NCBI GenBank assembly: GCA_021827605.1
Contig: JAKAVF010000003.1
Coordinates: forward strand, 1 to 40,529
Direction: 5' to 3'
DNA: 40,529 bases
DNA from: Microcaldota archaeon
Lineage (GTDB): Archaea > Micrarchaeota > Micrarchaeia > Micrarchaeales > Micrarchaeaceae
Part shown: positions 23,292 through 32,308 of the stretch, one piece after another
How the letters are laid out: the number at the start of each line of letters is the position of its first letter
Numbering within the stretch: the stretch's first letter is position 1
The notes under the pieces: generated by a model
Databases searched by the model: none
The model's input: only the letters and a program-made list of their open reading frames with translations
What the model was told of the DNA's origin: nothing
Made by a program: the position numbers and the translations under genes

Positions 23292-23912
23292 TCACTTGCT
23301 TGTAGTTTGCGTTTCTTCTTCTAGCATATGCTTTATCTTTTCGGTTAAACCTGGTAAGTGCGCTTCATTCTCTATCTTCCTTATGGCTTCAGTCGCAAGC
23401 GGCACATTAGCGCCCTTCAGCCATATTATCCCGTTGTTGCCTACAGAGATGTTGCACCTTGTGAGCTTCGATATCTGTTCTATCATGGTGTTAGCCTTCC
23501 CGATTATTCTCGGAACCTTTGTCGGCTTCACCTCAAGTATTGTCCCTCCAATCAACGTGCGCGGCCTCCAGAGGATGAGCGTCTTTCTGTCCTCTATGTC
23601 CTTTACCTCAGCCTCTATCACGTCTCCGGGTTTGTAAGCCTGTCTGTCAAACTTGCTCCCTATGAGTATGCTTCGCGTGAAGTGAGAGAGGTCTATCTCG
23701 TAGACCGCATTCCTTGCGTTGACGACTATTCCGACAACTATGTCGCCTATCCTCGGCTGCCAGATTCCCTCAAGAGGGATCACCTGGCGCTTCTCGCTTT
23801 CGTAGAATCCAAGGACCTTCGCGAAGGTCTTTCCGTTCTCCACATAAGTATTATCAAGCCTAACAGGCTCGCTTGCTATCATCTCTCCGGGTATCACTAA
23901 TTGTCTTGGCAT
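23292..23912 (-). CDS. rrp4: Exosome RNA-binding subunit Rrp4
   Basis: The 206-residue cap protein of the exosome feeds RNA into the ring. The order is an N-terminal domain (LVIPGEMIASEPVRLDNTYV), an S1 domain (RIGDIVVGIVVNARNAVYEI) and a KH domain with GKANTMIEQISKLTRCNISV, then NNGIIWLKGANVPLATEAIR. A GGTGG ribosome site precedes the ATG. It lies between SBDS and rrp41, the standard archaeal order. Confidence 0.96.
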   Translation of the reverse strand: MPRQLVIPGEMIASEPVRLDNTYVENGKTFAKVLGFYESEKRQVIPLEGIWQPRIGDIVVGIVVNARNAVYEIDLSHFTRSILIGSKFDRQAYKPGDVIEAEVKDIEDRKTLILWRPRTLIGGTILEVKPTKVPRIIGKANTMIEQISKLTRCNISVGNNGIIWLKGANVPLATEAIRKIENEAHLPGLTEKIKHMLEEETQTTSK

Positions 23913-23922
23913 ATTTCCACCA

Positions 23923-24612
23923 TCACTTGCTTTCTAACATCTTTGTAATCGCCTTTCCCTGCGTTGCTTTGTTTATCCTGTCAAAGAACTCAGACTGCAT
24001 CCCAGCCGGGAATTCAACTGTTGCCTTCAGGCTTCCATTTGCTAGCCACTCCTCCCCCTTCAAGCCGTACTGCTTTAGTATCCCGTAGCACCTGTTTGCC
24101 GATTCGGCAGGGAGTATGACTTCAATCCTCGCTGTCGTAAACTTCAATGGCAAGACCGCTCTGAGCTTTTCGACGACTATCTCGACCTGCTCTGACACAC
24201 TCTTGACCGGGTCTATTGATACCTTTGCCTCCTTCATCGCGTTCTCTACCCTGAGCGGCGGGTTCGGCGCGTTTGTCCTCGGATCGATGGAGTTCCTGGA
24301 TATTATATCAATGATCTGCTTCCTCTTTTCCTCAGTCATTTTCGCTCTCTGCTCTGTGGTGATCGGCACATCGCCCTTCTTCAGCATTATGTCGACTACC
24401 TTTGCGAGTTCGGTTGTTCCGAAAGCCTTCTTCAGCTTCTCCTCGCTCGCCCTCTCACCCTTGTTCGCATCCTTGAATATGTCCTCTGCCTCAAGTACGC
24501 TAAGGGGATCCTGCCTCTTGCCAGTTATGTACTCGTAAGCCATGTCTGAATTCACGAGTATCTCGAACTCATCTCCAGCATGCTTGTACTTTACTATGAC
24601 CGTTTTTGACAT
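23923..24612 (-). CDS. sdo1: Ribosome maturation protein SBDS (Sdo1)
   Basis: The 229-residue, three-domain archaeal homologue of SBDS takes part in 60S/50S subunit maturation. Domain 1 contains [20 protein letters not shown] and [20 protein letters not shown]; the linker has [20 protein letters not shown]; the last domain contains [20 protein letters not shown]. It stands between psmA and rrp4, as in many archaea. Confidence 0.96.
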   Translation of the reverse strand: MSKTVIVKYKHAGDEFEILVNSDMAYEYITGKRQDPLSVLEAEDIFKDANKGERASEEKLKKAFGTTELAKVVDIMLKKGDVPITTEQRAKMTEEKRKQIIDIISRNSIDPRTNAPNPPLRVENAMKEAKVSIDPVKSVSEQVEIVVEKLRAVLPLKFTTARIEVILPAESANRCYGILKQYGLKGEEWLANGSLKATVEFPAGMQSEFFDRINKATQGKAITKMLESK

Positions 24613-24645
24613 TTTACCACAGAAAAGGAAAAAGAAATATGAAAT

Positions 24646-25338
24646 TCAAAGGATCTTTGCTATCTCGTCAGGAGCGTACTGCTTGAAGCCTGCCTTCTTC
24701 GATATGACAGCTACGTCGAGGCTATTTTCGGTGAGCTTTCCAGCCACTTTCTTCATCACCCCTAGGGCGAGGTGCAGTGCATCGTCGAGCGGCATGTTTT
24801 CCTTGTATTCCCTCATTATGAGCTCCTGCGCAGCCTGCTTTCCTGATCCAATCGCGTCAGCCTTGTAACCGAGGAACGACGCTCCGGCATCTATCTCGAA
24901 CAGCTTCGGGATTTTGTCAAATCCGCCAAGAAGCAGGGATATCGCATAAGGCCTCATGCCAGCATACTGGGTGAAGACCTGCATCTCCTCAGCTATGTCG
25001 CGAGCCACGGTCTCGACGCTTTCCGTCTCGTCGTACAGCATCCTGTGCGACTGCGTCTTGTGCCTCATTATGTTTATGAGGTGAAGCCCGTCTGAGACTA
25101 AGCCTGAATAGGTTGCGCCTATGTTCGCGTCTATCTTGAATATCTTCTGAACAGTTGCGGGTATGGCAAGAGGCTCTGTTATGTTCTTGTGCGCTACCAG
25201 CACGACTGCGTCGGCTGCTATCATCCCTATGGAAGTTGCTCCCTTCCTTACTGCTTCCCTTGCGTAATCAACCTGGAACAGCCTTCCGTCTGGGCTGAAC
25301 ATTGCACCTCTGTCATAAGCCTGTATGTTTGGATACAT
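24646..25338 (-). CDS. psmA: Proteasome subunit alpha
   Basis: Outer-ring subunit of the 20S proteasome. From the ATG at 25338 the 230-residue protein begins MYPNIQAYDRGAMFSPDGRL and continues FQVDYAREAVRKGATSIGM, the alpha signature. Later blocks include FTQYAGMRPYAISLLLGGFD and the gate helix region GYKADAIGSGKQAAQELIM. A GGTGG site lies 5 nt before this ATG; an upstream in-frame codon at 25392 would add 18 atypical residues and is rejected. A TATA box at 25421-25429 implies a leader of roughly 55-60 nt. It is the first gene of the exosome superoperon. No beta subunit is in the window. Confidence 0.95.
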   Translation of the reverse strand: MYPNIQAYDRGAMFSPDGRLFQVDYAREAVRKGATSIGMIAADAVVLVAHKNITEPLAIPATVQKIFKIDANIGATYSGLVSDGLHLINIMRHKTQSHRMLYDETESVETVARDIAEEMQVFTQYAGMRPYAISLLLGGFDKIPKLFEIDAGASFLGYKADAIGSGKQAAQELIMREYKENMPLDDALHLALGVMKKVAGKLTENSLDVAVISKKAGFKQYAPDEIAKIL

Positions 25339-25420
25339 AATTCCACCAATTAACGTGAATCTTGAGCGTAATTGTTGAAGATTTCTCTTCAAAACAAGAT
25401 AAAGTATTAGTGGTATAAGC

Positions 25421-25429
25421 CTATAAAAA
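25421..25429 (-). promoter_or_regulatory. TATA box of the proteasome/exosome superoperon
   Basis: On the minus strand TTTTTATAG lies about 83-91 nt before psmA. Another AT-rich GCTTATACC follows at 25412-25420, so the exact start is uncertain. Confidence 0.45.
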
Positions 25430-25458
25430 GGTTTTGCTCCAGTGCGTGTCGATGCGCG

Positions 25459-27108
25459 CTATCTTTCAAGATTGTGCTCAGCACGTATGAGGGCGGCCAC
25501 GAACTCTTCCGGCGTGCTGGCGAGGCTTCCGCGCTGCGCCACTCCCCTACCTGTTATATCGGTGTTTATCTCCTGTATAGCACTTCTAATCGATCCTAAT
25601 TCATCCGTGAATATCTCATCATACCCTTTAAAGCGCGGGTTCTTAATACGGAAATTCTGTATGGTAAGACTAATATCGTCCATGTCGAGGTTTTTTTCCG
25701 TAAGCAAGTCATCGAAGAGCTCTTGCGCCTTTTCTCTTTTTTCTGCTTCCCTTCTGCCAAACTTCAAGTATAGCGGTTGGCCGCCAGGATTTGCGCTGTA
25801 TGTCACATTGCATTTGTCCCGCTCGATACCGACGCGCAGCCCAGCTCCAGAAAGTGCTGCCCTGCTTATCCCGCCTAGCGCATCTGAAACAATCGCCAAC
25901 TCCCTGATTGTCGCTATAGGAACAGCCCGCGACCTTGCCATCGTCATCTCCACAATCTTTCTCCTCTTTTCTGGGTCATCAACTGGAGCGGCAAAGAGTA
26001 CTTTCTCTCGGCTGGAATAGTCTATGTAACCATCATCGCGCAGGGGAAAACGCTGCACAGATAGGCCGCCGTCGAAGTAAAATAATGGTATATCAGTAAC
26101 CTTAAATGCCCTAGCGATCCTGTCTCTAGTTTCGTTAATCAAGCTTAATAATAGCGTTGCAGCGTAATTCCTTAAACTAAGATCAAATAACCTATAATCA
26201 TCATCGTAACGTTTACCCCCGCTATTGGCGAAGAACGCCGTCAGGACTTTTATCATCGCCTCTTTTCCCATTGTCGCTACTGGCTGCGTATCACTGCCCT
26301 CCTGCTCTTCGGTAAGTGGATTCTGAAGCAAAAGCCTCTCAATCCTGCGCTCATCCCACAGTTCCTTTGCCTTGCTAATGATGAGGTCAGGCCACTGCGC
26401 AAGCACAAGCGGCATGAACTCCTTTCTGACGCACCAGGCTGTCAAGTCCGGCGTCTTCTCATCAAAGAATATCTTGAGGTAATCGTCTGTCATGCCCCTA
26501 TAGTCAAGGTTCAGATAGCCGCCCAGCTCATTTTCATCGTATGTCTTGTTGAGGTGCTCCTTAAAGAACTCCTCGTCATAGGCATCTCCGATGCATCCGT
26601 CCAAAAGGAGTGCAAACCGTTTGCGCATCTCATCATTCTCGAAGCGCATAGCCGTCATTGCCGGGCCCTCAGCCATCACAAAGACTATCTTTGCTCCAAT
26701 CCTTTCAGCCTCGCTCTTGAAGCCTTCCAGGAACTCAATCACCATTTTTTCGGTCAGCTTTCCGCCACAGAGCCTGGAAGCCTTCATCTCCTCGATTAGG
26801 TAGTGCACGTCGTCGACTACTATCATTTCGGGTTTTTTGTTATCTACAAGCACGGTAAAGGCGATCTCTCCATTGTCAATTTTCCGTTTGTCAAACTCAA
26901 TAATCCTCATCGGCTTTTCCCTAGAGTGGAAAATAATAATGTGGGTCTTTCCACAACCACGCCCACCAACAATCACTCCCGGGCTCCTTCTCTGTTCGAT
27001 ATTCGCCATGAGGAATTGCGAAGGAATACCCTCAAAACAGCTAGTTATCTGGTCGCTCGAATATTCTGCCCTGCCACGCAGGTTAGCTGCCGTTATAGTT
27101 TTTTGCAT
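25459..27108 (-). CDS. Unrecognised P-loop ATPase
   Basis: The 549-residue protein starts at ATG 27108. It carries a Walker A motif GGRGCGKT (residues 48-55, K54) in GVIVGGRGCGKTHIIIF and a Walker B PEMIVVDDVHYL (D99, D100). A sensor-like strand AKIVFVMAEGPAMTAM comes next. A helical middle (KELWDERRIERLLLQNPLTE) and a C-terminal half with winged-helix-like pieces (ATIRELAIVSDALGGISRAA) follow. The layout resembles AAA+/STAND ATPases of the ORC/Cdc6 or archaeal ATPase type, but no family is clear. It has its own promoter and precedes psmA by 120 bp; no membrane segment is present. A TTG at 27117 would add three residues and is not needed. Confidence 0.7.
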   Translation of the reverse strand: MQKTITAANLRGRAEYSSDQITSCFEGIPSQFLMANIEQRRSPGVIVGGRGCGKTHIIIFHSREKPMRIIEFDKRKIDNGEIAFTVLVDNKKPEMIVVDDVHYLIEEMKASRLCGGKLTEKMVIEFLEGFKSEAERIGAKIVFVMAEGPAMTAMRFENDEMRKRFALLLDGCIGDAYDEEFFKEHLNKTYDENELGGYLNLDYRGMTDDYLKIFFDEKTPDLTAWCVRKEFMPLVLAQWPDLIISKAKELWDERRIERLLLQNPLTEEQEGSDTQPVATMGKEAMIKVLTAFFANSGGKRYDDDYRLFDLSLRNYAATLLLSLINETRDRIARAFKVTDIPLFYFDGGLSVQRFPLRDDGYIDYSSREKVLFAAPVDDPEKRRKIVEMTMARSRAVPIATIRELAIVSDALGGISRAALSGAGLRVGIERDKCNVTYSANPGGQPLYLKFGRREAEKREKAQELFDDLLTEKNLDMDDISLTIQNFRIKNPRFKGYDEIFTDELGSIRSAIQEINTDITGRGVAQRGSLASTPEEFVAALIRAEHNLER

Positions 27109-27137
27109 AAATGTCAAAAATCCTGTGGTGCATCCTG

Positions 27138-27148
27138 ATATTTAAAAC
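27138..27148 (-). promoter_or_regulatory. TATA box of the P-loop ATPase gene
   Basis: On the minus strand GTTTTAAATAT lies 30-40 nt before the ATG at 27108, the spacing of a leaderless transcript. Confidence 0.5.
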
Positions 27149-27180
27149 AATAGGACTCCATAAAATTCTGGCTTCCAATC

Positions 27181-28404
27181 CTACGGTTTTGCCGAGACCA
27201 CTTCTCTGAGGAAGTATACCACAGCCGCAGCCGCTACCATGCCGGGACTCAGCCCGAGTATCGGTGTCAGGCTTGCCAGGAATGCGACAGCCGCGCTGCC
27301 GAATAGCCATTCCCTCCTCGGTATCAGATGCTCGAGCTTCAACCTTCTAGCTATCAGCTTCGTCCAGGCCCATGCAATCAGCACCGAGACGACGATGAGG
27401 AGCAGCGAACTCAATAGAGCATGCATATATTCCGGCACAAGAACCACGTTTGTTCCTGAAAGATAAAGATTGCTTGCGGAGCTTCCCAAGTAGTTCATGT
27501 AGGCCGCATAGCCTCCTATCCCGTATGGAGCGGCGAATGGAAGCGGGAATCCGTTGTCTGAAAACAGGTAGACTATGCCGCCGACAGGCACGCTGCTCTG
27601 CTGGCCGAACTGCTGCGTCTGGGCATATGTGATCCAGATATCGTTATTTGTCCCGTTTGCGAGTATTATCCCCGTAAAGACGATGCTTATCAGAAAGCCC
27701 GCAAGAATGTAAGAGAAGTAAACAGGGTAGAGGAATGGAATCGGTATCCTCCTCCCGCTGCCGTTGAAGAGCGTGCCTGCAACGTGCCTCTGTGCTTTCA
27801 TCGTCTTGAACACCCTGTATCCAAGGAAGAAGATAATTATCGTGAAAAAGGTCGGGGCGAAGTTTATGAGCGTCGTTGCAAGCGCCGAATTCCCGCCGGA
27901 ACTGAGGGTAGAGGCCGCACCATCCAGCTGGAACAGGAACCACTGCAGGAACGTAGCAGCGAATATGGCAACCATGAAAAAGTTTATCCCAGACGCAATG
28001 CTGTTTTTGAGCGCATAGTGGTCCAGGGCGACTATTAGGATGCCGAAGATTATCCACTGCATCCACTGCACCGCAATAAGCGTGACATCCGGCGATTGAT
28101 AGAGGACGGCAGGCGCTATCAGCAGCACGATTATAAGCGCTATTGCAATAACATTCCTGCTGTCGAGGAATGGTATGCTCTCTTTGCTCTTCTCCTTTTG
28201 CACATAGCCAAGGCCATAAAACAGCATAGCCAGGGTAGTTACCAGGATCAGTATGGAATAGCCCGGATCGCCAAGCCCGGATTCAAATAACGAGAATGGA
28301 GATGGCTCTCCATACGGTGCTATCAAGAACAGGACAAATGCGATTGCAGTTACGGCAAGAGCCATCTTCATCTTCTTGTCAGACAGCATCTTTCCAAAAT
28401 CCAT
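27181..28404 (-). CDS. Divergent SecY-like membrane protein (second SecY)
   Basis: The 407-residue polytopic membrane protein is clearly related to the SecY at 7923-9368. RRIPIPFLYPVYFSYILAGF corresponds to GRLPIPFLYVSVLPVILASS, PFAAPYGIGGYAAYMNYLGS to PYPSPYGIGGYGAYFNYLAT, and the KNSIASGINFFMVAIFAATF region to the normal TM4-5 region. It is about 75 residues shorter. The plug/TM2 segment is reduced and rewritten. The long cytosolic loop after TM8, which docks the ribosome, shrinks to about 20 residues (WTKLIARRLKLEHLIPRREW). It follows the Trm56-like gene by 28 nt. A GTATAAAT-type box near 28425-28432 could also give its own leaderless transcript. Role unknown: specialised insertase, channel partner or non-channel derivative. 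Confidence 0.8.
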   Translation of the reverse strand: MDFGKMLSDKKMKMALAVTAIAFVLFLIAPYGEPSPFSLFESGLGDPGYSILILVTTLAMLFYGLGYVQKEKSKESIPFLDSRNVIAIALIIVLLIAPAVLYQSPDVTLIAVQWMQWIIFGILIVALDHYALKNSIASGINFFMVAIFAATFLQWFLFQLDGAASTLSSGGNSALATTLINFAPTFFTIIIFFLGYRVFKTMKAQRHVAGTLFNGSGRRIPIPFLYPVYFSYILAGFLISIVFTGIILANGTNNDIWITYAQTQQFGQQSSVPVGGIVYLFSDNGFPLPFAAPYGIGGYAAYMNYLGSSASNLYLSGTNVVLVPEYMHALLSSLLLIVVSVLIAWAWTKLIARRLKLEHLIPRREWLFGSAAVAFLASLTPILGLSPGMVAAAAVVYFLREVVSAKP

Positions 28405-28432
28405 GATATTGCTTTAAGGAGCAAGTATAAAT

Positions 28433-28957
28433 TTACTGCTGCTTGGTCTTTTCCACGTGGACCCTTCTTTCCTCTGGGACTATCTTGTACTGCGCATTCT
28501 CGAAATGCAATGAGAGTTCCCTTCCCTCGAAGAAGTGATGGAGGAAGACGGCTACCGCAGATGTGGCAGCGTGCGGCTGCGTTGTTATGCTCACGTTGAA
28601 GTCCGCCATCTGGTAAAGATTCTTCGCAGCCTCAGTGATCGTGACTATAATAAGTATGTTCTTGTAGGTCTTGAGCGTGTACTCCACCTTGTTTATTGGG
28701 ACTCCGTACCTTGTCAGGTAGACAATCTTGTAGTTCTTCTTCGTCTTCAGGAACTCCCTCCAGTTGTTGGTGAAATCGACAGAGAAGGTACCTCCCCACC
28801 TCCTGTTGAGGCTCTTGAAGTATTTTATAAGCCTGCCATTCTTCGGGGATGCGAAGGTCACGTTCGAAGCGCCGAATGCCCTGGCGGCGGTGCATAAGTC
28901 CAGGTTTGATTCGTAGGCGTTCTTCCCTATGACTAGAACAGATATCGTGTCTTCCAC
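28433..28957 (-). CDS. Trm56-like tRNA 2'-O-methyltransferase (SPOUT family)
   Basis: The 174-residue protein resembles archaeal Trm56, which methylates ribose C56 in the tRNA T-loop. The C-terminal SPOUT knot is well conserved: KIVYLTRYGVPINKVEY, NILIIVTITEAAKNLYQMAD and FNVSITTQPHAATSAVAVFL, followed by the FENAQYKIVPEE tail. The N-terminal block normally rich in Arg/Asp/Thr-Thr-His is replaced here by VLVIGKNAYESNLDLCTAAR, so RNA recognition may differ. It starts with GTG at 28957. A TATA-like TTCTTAAACC (28982-28991, minus strand) lies about 25-34 nt upstream. Confidence 0.75.
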   Translation of the reverse strand: MEDTISVLVIGKNAYESNLDLCTAARAFGASNVTFASPKNGRLIKYFKSLNRRWGGTFSVDFTNNWREFLKTKKNYKIVYLTRYGVPINKVEYTLKTYKNILIIVTITEAAKNLYQMADFNVSITTQPHAATSAVAVFLHHFFEGRELSLHFENAQYKIVPEERRVHVEKTKQQ

Positions 28958-29002
28958 CCAATATTATAATTCAATGTCAAGGTTTAAGAAGTTGTTGCGC
29001 CT

Positions 29003-29239
29003 GTGCCAGAAGAAGAAAACGTAACGGAAATCAGAATTTTCAATGAATCTGTGCAGGCAGTTTGCTCTCAAGGGGCGGGATCACAAAGAGTGAATTTGCA
29101 GGCATGGATTTTTCTACTGGGAAAAGGAGTCTTTAAATGCGAATACGTACTCTCTCACGCCAAGGGGGCGCAGCAAAGCGGAGAACTTGGTGTGTGGATT
29201 TTCAGCATCGTAACAGGATTGCATGCTCTGCATCAATGA
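29003..29239 (+). CDS. Doubtful 78-residue ORF in the trm56-gyrA gap
   Basis: GTG 29003 to TGA 29237-29239 in a 292-bp gap. A TATTATAAT sequence lies about 32-40 nt upstream. The first 20 residues (MPEEENVTEIRIFNESVQAV) look protein-like, but the remainder has no recognisable feature and overlaps a hairpin with its own TATA-like box. It may be chance. Confidence 0.25.
   Translation: MPEEENVTEIRIFNESVQAVCSQGAGSQRVNLQAWIFLLGKGVFKCEYVLSHAKGAQQSGELGVWIFSIVTGLHALHQ
29131..29194 (+). ncRNA. Candidate small RNA: TATA-like box followed by a stable hairpin
   Basis: CTTTAAATGC at 29131-29140 is followed, at about the expected transcription start, by arms CACGCCAAG (29156-29164) and CTTGGTGTG (29186-29194). 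These form a 9-bp stem with one G-U pair. A smaller CGC/GCG stem lies inside. An ACA lies 18 nt past the outer stem, but neither an H/ACA pocket nor a kink-turn can be drawn convincingly. Strand and function are unproven. Confidence 0.3.
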
Positions 29240-29249
29240 CTGGAAGATT

Positions 29250-31652
29250 CTAGACAGTCTGTGCATCTACGACCCTTACTCCCTGCTCGACTCTCATTAG
29301 GCGCACCCCGCTCGCGCTTCTTCCGGTCTGCCTTATCTCTGGAACAGGGAACTGTATCGAAAGACCCTTTGAATTTATCAGGAGGACGCTCTCTTCAGGC
29401 ACCACCTTCATGGATTTTACGACATAACCCGTCTTATCTTTCACTTTTAGGTTGATGACCCCTTTCCCTCCCCTTCTCTGGAGCCTGTATTCCCTGAGCT
29501 CCGTGACCTTTCCGAATCCATTCTCCGTTATCGTTGCTATGAAGTCTGTTTCCTTTGCAACGAGGACGTTGACGACCTGGTCATTGTTTCCGATCCTTAT
29601 GCCTCTGACCCCTCTTGCAATCCTGCCCATCGGCCTTACGTCGTTTTCGTCAAATCTCAGTGCCTTGCCCCTCTTTGTCGCTATGAATATCTGCGACTTC
29701 CCGTCGCTTATGCAGGTGTCGGCGAGCGTGTCTCCATCCGTCATCGGCATTGCTATTATCCCATTTGCCCTAGGCCTGGAAAATCTCTCAGCGTTTACTC
29801 TCTTTATCCTCCCCTTCCTTGTGACAAATGTCATGAAGCTCTTTTCAAATGCACGCGTGTCTATTATCTTTTCGATTGATTCTCCTTCGGCAAGCCTGAC
29901 AAGGTTGACAGCTGCCTTTCCGTGTCCATACCTGCTCGCCTCAGGAACCTGCCATGCCTTCATCCAGTAAGCCCTTCCCTTATTCGTGAGAACGAGCAGG
30001 TAGTCCTTTGTCATGCAGGCGACAATCTGCTTTACGAAGTCCCCTTCTGCGAGTTCTATTGCTATGATTCCCTTCCCTCCCCTTCCCTGCGCCCTGTACG
30101 CGTTAGCTGGCAGCCTCTTCATATAGTTCCTGCTAGTGAGAATGACCGTTGTCTCCTCGTCAGGAATCAGGTCCTCGTTCTCTATCTCCTCAAATTCCGC
30201 CTGCTCTATCCTCGTCCTTCTATCCCTTCCATACTTTTCTTTTAACTCCTTTGTCTCCTCCTTGATTATCTGGAAGACCCTGCCTTCGTTTTCCAGTATC
30301 TCCTTGAAGTTTGCTATCTTCTGCACAAGGTCCTTCTTCTCGGTTTCAAGAGAGGTGCTCTCGAGGCTCGTGAGCTTGCTGAGCTTCATGTCAAGGATTG
30401 CAGTAGCCTGCTTTTCAGAAAGAGAATACTTGCTCATGAGATGGGAGCGCGCCTCCTTTGCGTCAGAGCTTTTCTTGATTGCCGCGATGACCTCGTTTAT
30501 GTTTGCGATTGCGATAAGAAGGCCATCTACAATGTGCAGTCTGTCGCTTGCGACATCAAGGTCAAATTTCGTCCTTCTCTTTATAACTTCGAGCCTATGG
30601 TCGACGAATATCTTGATGAAGTTCCTTATATTCATGGTCATAAGGTTGTTGCCAATCACCGCGATGTTCATCACAGGGAACGATATCTGCAGTTGCGTGT
30701 GCTTGTATAGCGTGTTGAGAACTGCGTTTGCGTTCGCATCCTTCTTCAACTCAATAACCACTCTAATTCCCTCTTTTCCGCTCTCATCCCTGAGATCGCT
30801 GATTCCTTGAATCTTCTTCTCCTTTACAAGTTCAGCAATCTTCTGCACCATCGTTGCCTTATTCACGGTGTAAGGTATTTCCGTTATTAGTATCACATTC
30901 CTGTTCTTCTGCTCTTCGATAACTGCCTTCCCTCTCAATATGCAAGATCCCCTTCCTGTGAGATATGAAGCAATCAGTGCATTGTTCCTGAACACTATAC
31001 CTCCAGTAGCAAAGTCCGGTCCCTGTATGTACTGCAGGAGCTCCTGGGGTGTTATGTCCTGCTTATCAACATAAGCGATTATCGCATCGCACACCTCTCT
31101 GAGGTTGTGCTGCATTATGTTGGTTGCGAACCCCACCGCGATCCCCGCGGCGCCGTTTACCAGCAGGTTAGGGAACTTTGCGGGAAGGACAAGCGGCTCC
31201 TCCTCTGTGTTGTCGAAGTTTGGGACAAAAGGAACCGCTTTCTTTTCAAGATCCGCAAGCATCTCCTCTGCAAGTTTGTTCAATCTTACTTCAGTATATC
31301 TTTGAGCTGCAGGTGAATCTCCGTCGATGCTTCCCATATTTCCCTGTCCCTGTACAAGGGTGTGGTTCATTGAGAAATCCTGCGCCATCCTCACAAGAGT
31401 CTCATATGCAGCGAGGTCGCCGTGCGGGTGGAAGCGCCCTATTACCGTTCCAACCACCCTTGCGCTCTTTATAGTCGGCTTGTCGTGCGTGTTGCCGAGC
31501 TGCTGCATCGCGAAGAGGGTCCTCCTCTGCGCAGGCTTGAGACCATCCCTTGCGTCGGGGAGCGCCCTGCCTACAATTACGCTCATGGCGTAGTCTATGT
31601 AGGAGCTCTGCATCTCCTTCTCAATTGGCGCATCGTTTATCTCTTCTGGCAT
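29250..31652 (-). CDS. gyrA: DNA gyrase subunit A
   Basis: Type IIA topoisomerase subunit that cuts and rejoins DNA while negative supercoils are introduced. The 800 residues contain [20 protein letters not shown], the active-site Tyr in [18 protein letters not shown], and the breakage-reunion and coiled-coil domains. A C-terminal beta-pinwheel has the GyrA box [15 protein letters not shown], plus an earlier blade [16 protein letters not shown]. The GyrA box marks true gyrase rather than topoisomerase IV. Archaeal gyrases are generally regarded as acquired from bacteria. It follows a DUF218 gene by 4 nt, itself downstream of gyrB. Confidence 0.97.
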   Translation of the reverse strand: MPEEINDAPIEKEMQSSYIDYAMSVIVGRALPDARDGLKPAQRRTLFAMQQLGNTHDKPTIKSARVVGTVIGRFHPHGDLAAYETLVRMAQDFSMNHTLVQGQGNMGSIDGDSPAAQRYTEVRLNKLAEEMLADLEKKAVPFVPNFDNTEEEPLVLPAKFPNLLVNGAAGIAVGFATNIMQHNLREVCDAIIAYVDKQDITPQELLQYIQGPDFATGGIVFRNNALIASYLTGRGSCILRGKAVIEEQKNRNVILITEIPYTVNKATMVQKIAELVKEKKIQGISDLRDESGKEGIRVVIELKKDANANAVLNTLYKHTQLQISFPVMNIAVIGNNLMTMNIRNFIKIFVDHRLEVIKRRTKFDLDVASDRLHIVDGLLIAIANINEVIAAIKKSSDAKEARSHLMSKYSLSEKQATAILDMKLSKLTSLESTSLETEKKDLVQKIANFKEILENEGRVFQIIKEETKELKEKYGRDRRTRIEQAEFEEIENEDLIPDEETTVILTSRNYMKRLPANAYRAQGRGGKGIIAIELAEGDFVKQIVACMTKDYLLVLTNKGRAYWMKAWQVPEASRYGHGKAAVNLVRLAEGESIEKIIDTRAFEKSFMTFVTRKGRIKRVNAERFSRPRANGIIAMPMTDGDTLADTCISDGKSQIFIATKRGKALRFDENDVRPMGRIARGVRGIRIGNNDQVVNVLVAKETDFIATITENGFGKVTELREYRLQRRGGKGVINLKVKDKTGYVVKSMKVVPEESVLLINSKGLSIQFPVPEIRQTGRSASGVRLMRVEQGVRVVDAQTV

Positions 31653-31656
31653 TGAT

Positions 31657-32298
31657 TCACTTAAGTTTGAATTTTTTCATAGTAACGTCCATGAATTTGT
31701 CATAAATCTGCTGGTTATAAAGTGCCTCTATTTCAAACGGTTCAGAAATTATGGTGTGCATACCGTTTTTGTAGTCCTTGTGGTAGTTATCTATCACGAC
31801 TTTGACATTTTTGTACTCCAACAAGCGTTTAATGTCCTTCAGCTCTATTGCAGTACCTTTCTTTTTGGGACTGTCATAGACCTTTTGTATGATTGCGTAC
31901 CACGTCTGCACAACTTCTTCCCTGTTAACGTTAAACCAACGATCAAGCACAATCCAAAATATCTTGAAAAACCTGACCGCATCGGAGACGATGATTATTC
32001 TGTTGGCGCCATCCAGGTTAACGAACTGTTTTGCGAACTTTATATTTTGCTCGGTCGTGAGGGATTGATCTTCTATATGCACTTTGACATTTGCGCCTAT
32101 AAGTGGTTTCAAATATTCTGCAATCGTACCTGCTTCTGACTTCTCCAACATGTTTTTGTCTGTATGCCCACCGCACAACACAACCTCCTCTATCCTTTTT
32201 TTGTTCACAAGTTTCGCAAACCGGTCGACATATGCTTTATACTTCGGATTGCTCTGATCAAAAAGTCCAAAGCCAAAAAGTAGCGCATATTTTGTCAT
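31657..32298 (-). CDS. DUF218 (YdcF/SanA-like) family protein between gyrB and gyrA
   Basis: The 213-residue protein has the DUF218 pattern: YALLFGFGLFDQ, then EEVVLCGGHTDKNMLEKSEA, GTIAEYLKPLIGANVKVHIE, DQSLTTEQNIKFAKQFV and RIIIVSDAVRFFKIFWIVL. In bacteria such proteins are linked to envelope metabolism, but the biochemical activity is poorly defined. There is no signal peptide or membrane helix, so it appears cytoplasmic. It lies in the gyrase operon with gaps of 10 and 4 nt and looks more A+T-rich than the flanking gyrase genes. This suggests later insertion into the operon or separate acquisition. Confidence 0.75.
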   Translation of the reverse strand: MTKYALLFGFGLFDQSNPKYKAYVDRFAKLVNKKRIEEVVLCGGHTDKNMLEKSEAGTIAEYLKPLIGANVKVHIEDQSLTTEQNIKFAKQFVNLDGANRIIIVSDAVRFFKIFWIVLDRWFNVNREEVVQTWYAIIQKVYDSPKKKGTAIELKDIKRLLEYKNVKVVIDNYHKDYKNGMHTIISEPFEIEALYNQQIYDKFMDVTMKKFKLK

Positions 32299-32308
32299 TT
32301 ATACCACT

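Noticed and set aside
29156-29215. H/ACA guide RNA
   Set aside because: The ACA is 18 nt from the upper stem instead of about 14-16, no kink-turn is visible, and the lower stem has only 4 pairs.
30136-30810. Long plus-strand open frame opposite gyrA
   Set aside because: Antisense shadow; gyrA on the minus strand carries all family motifs through the same bases.
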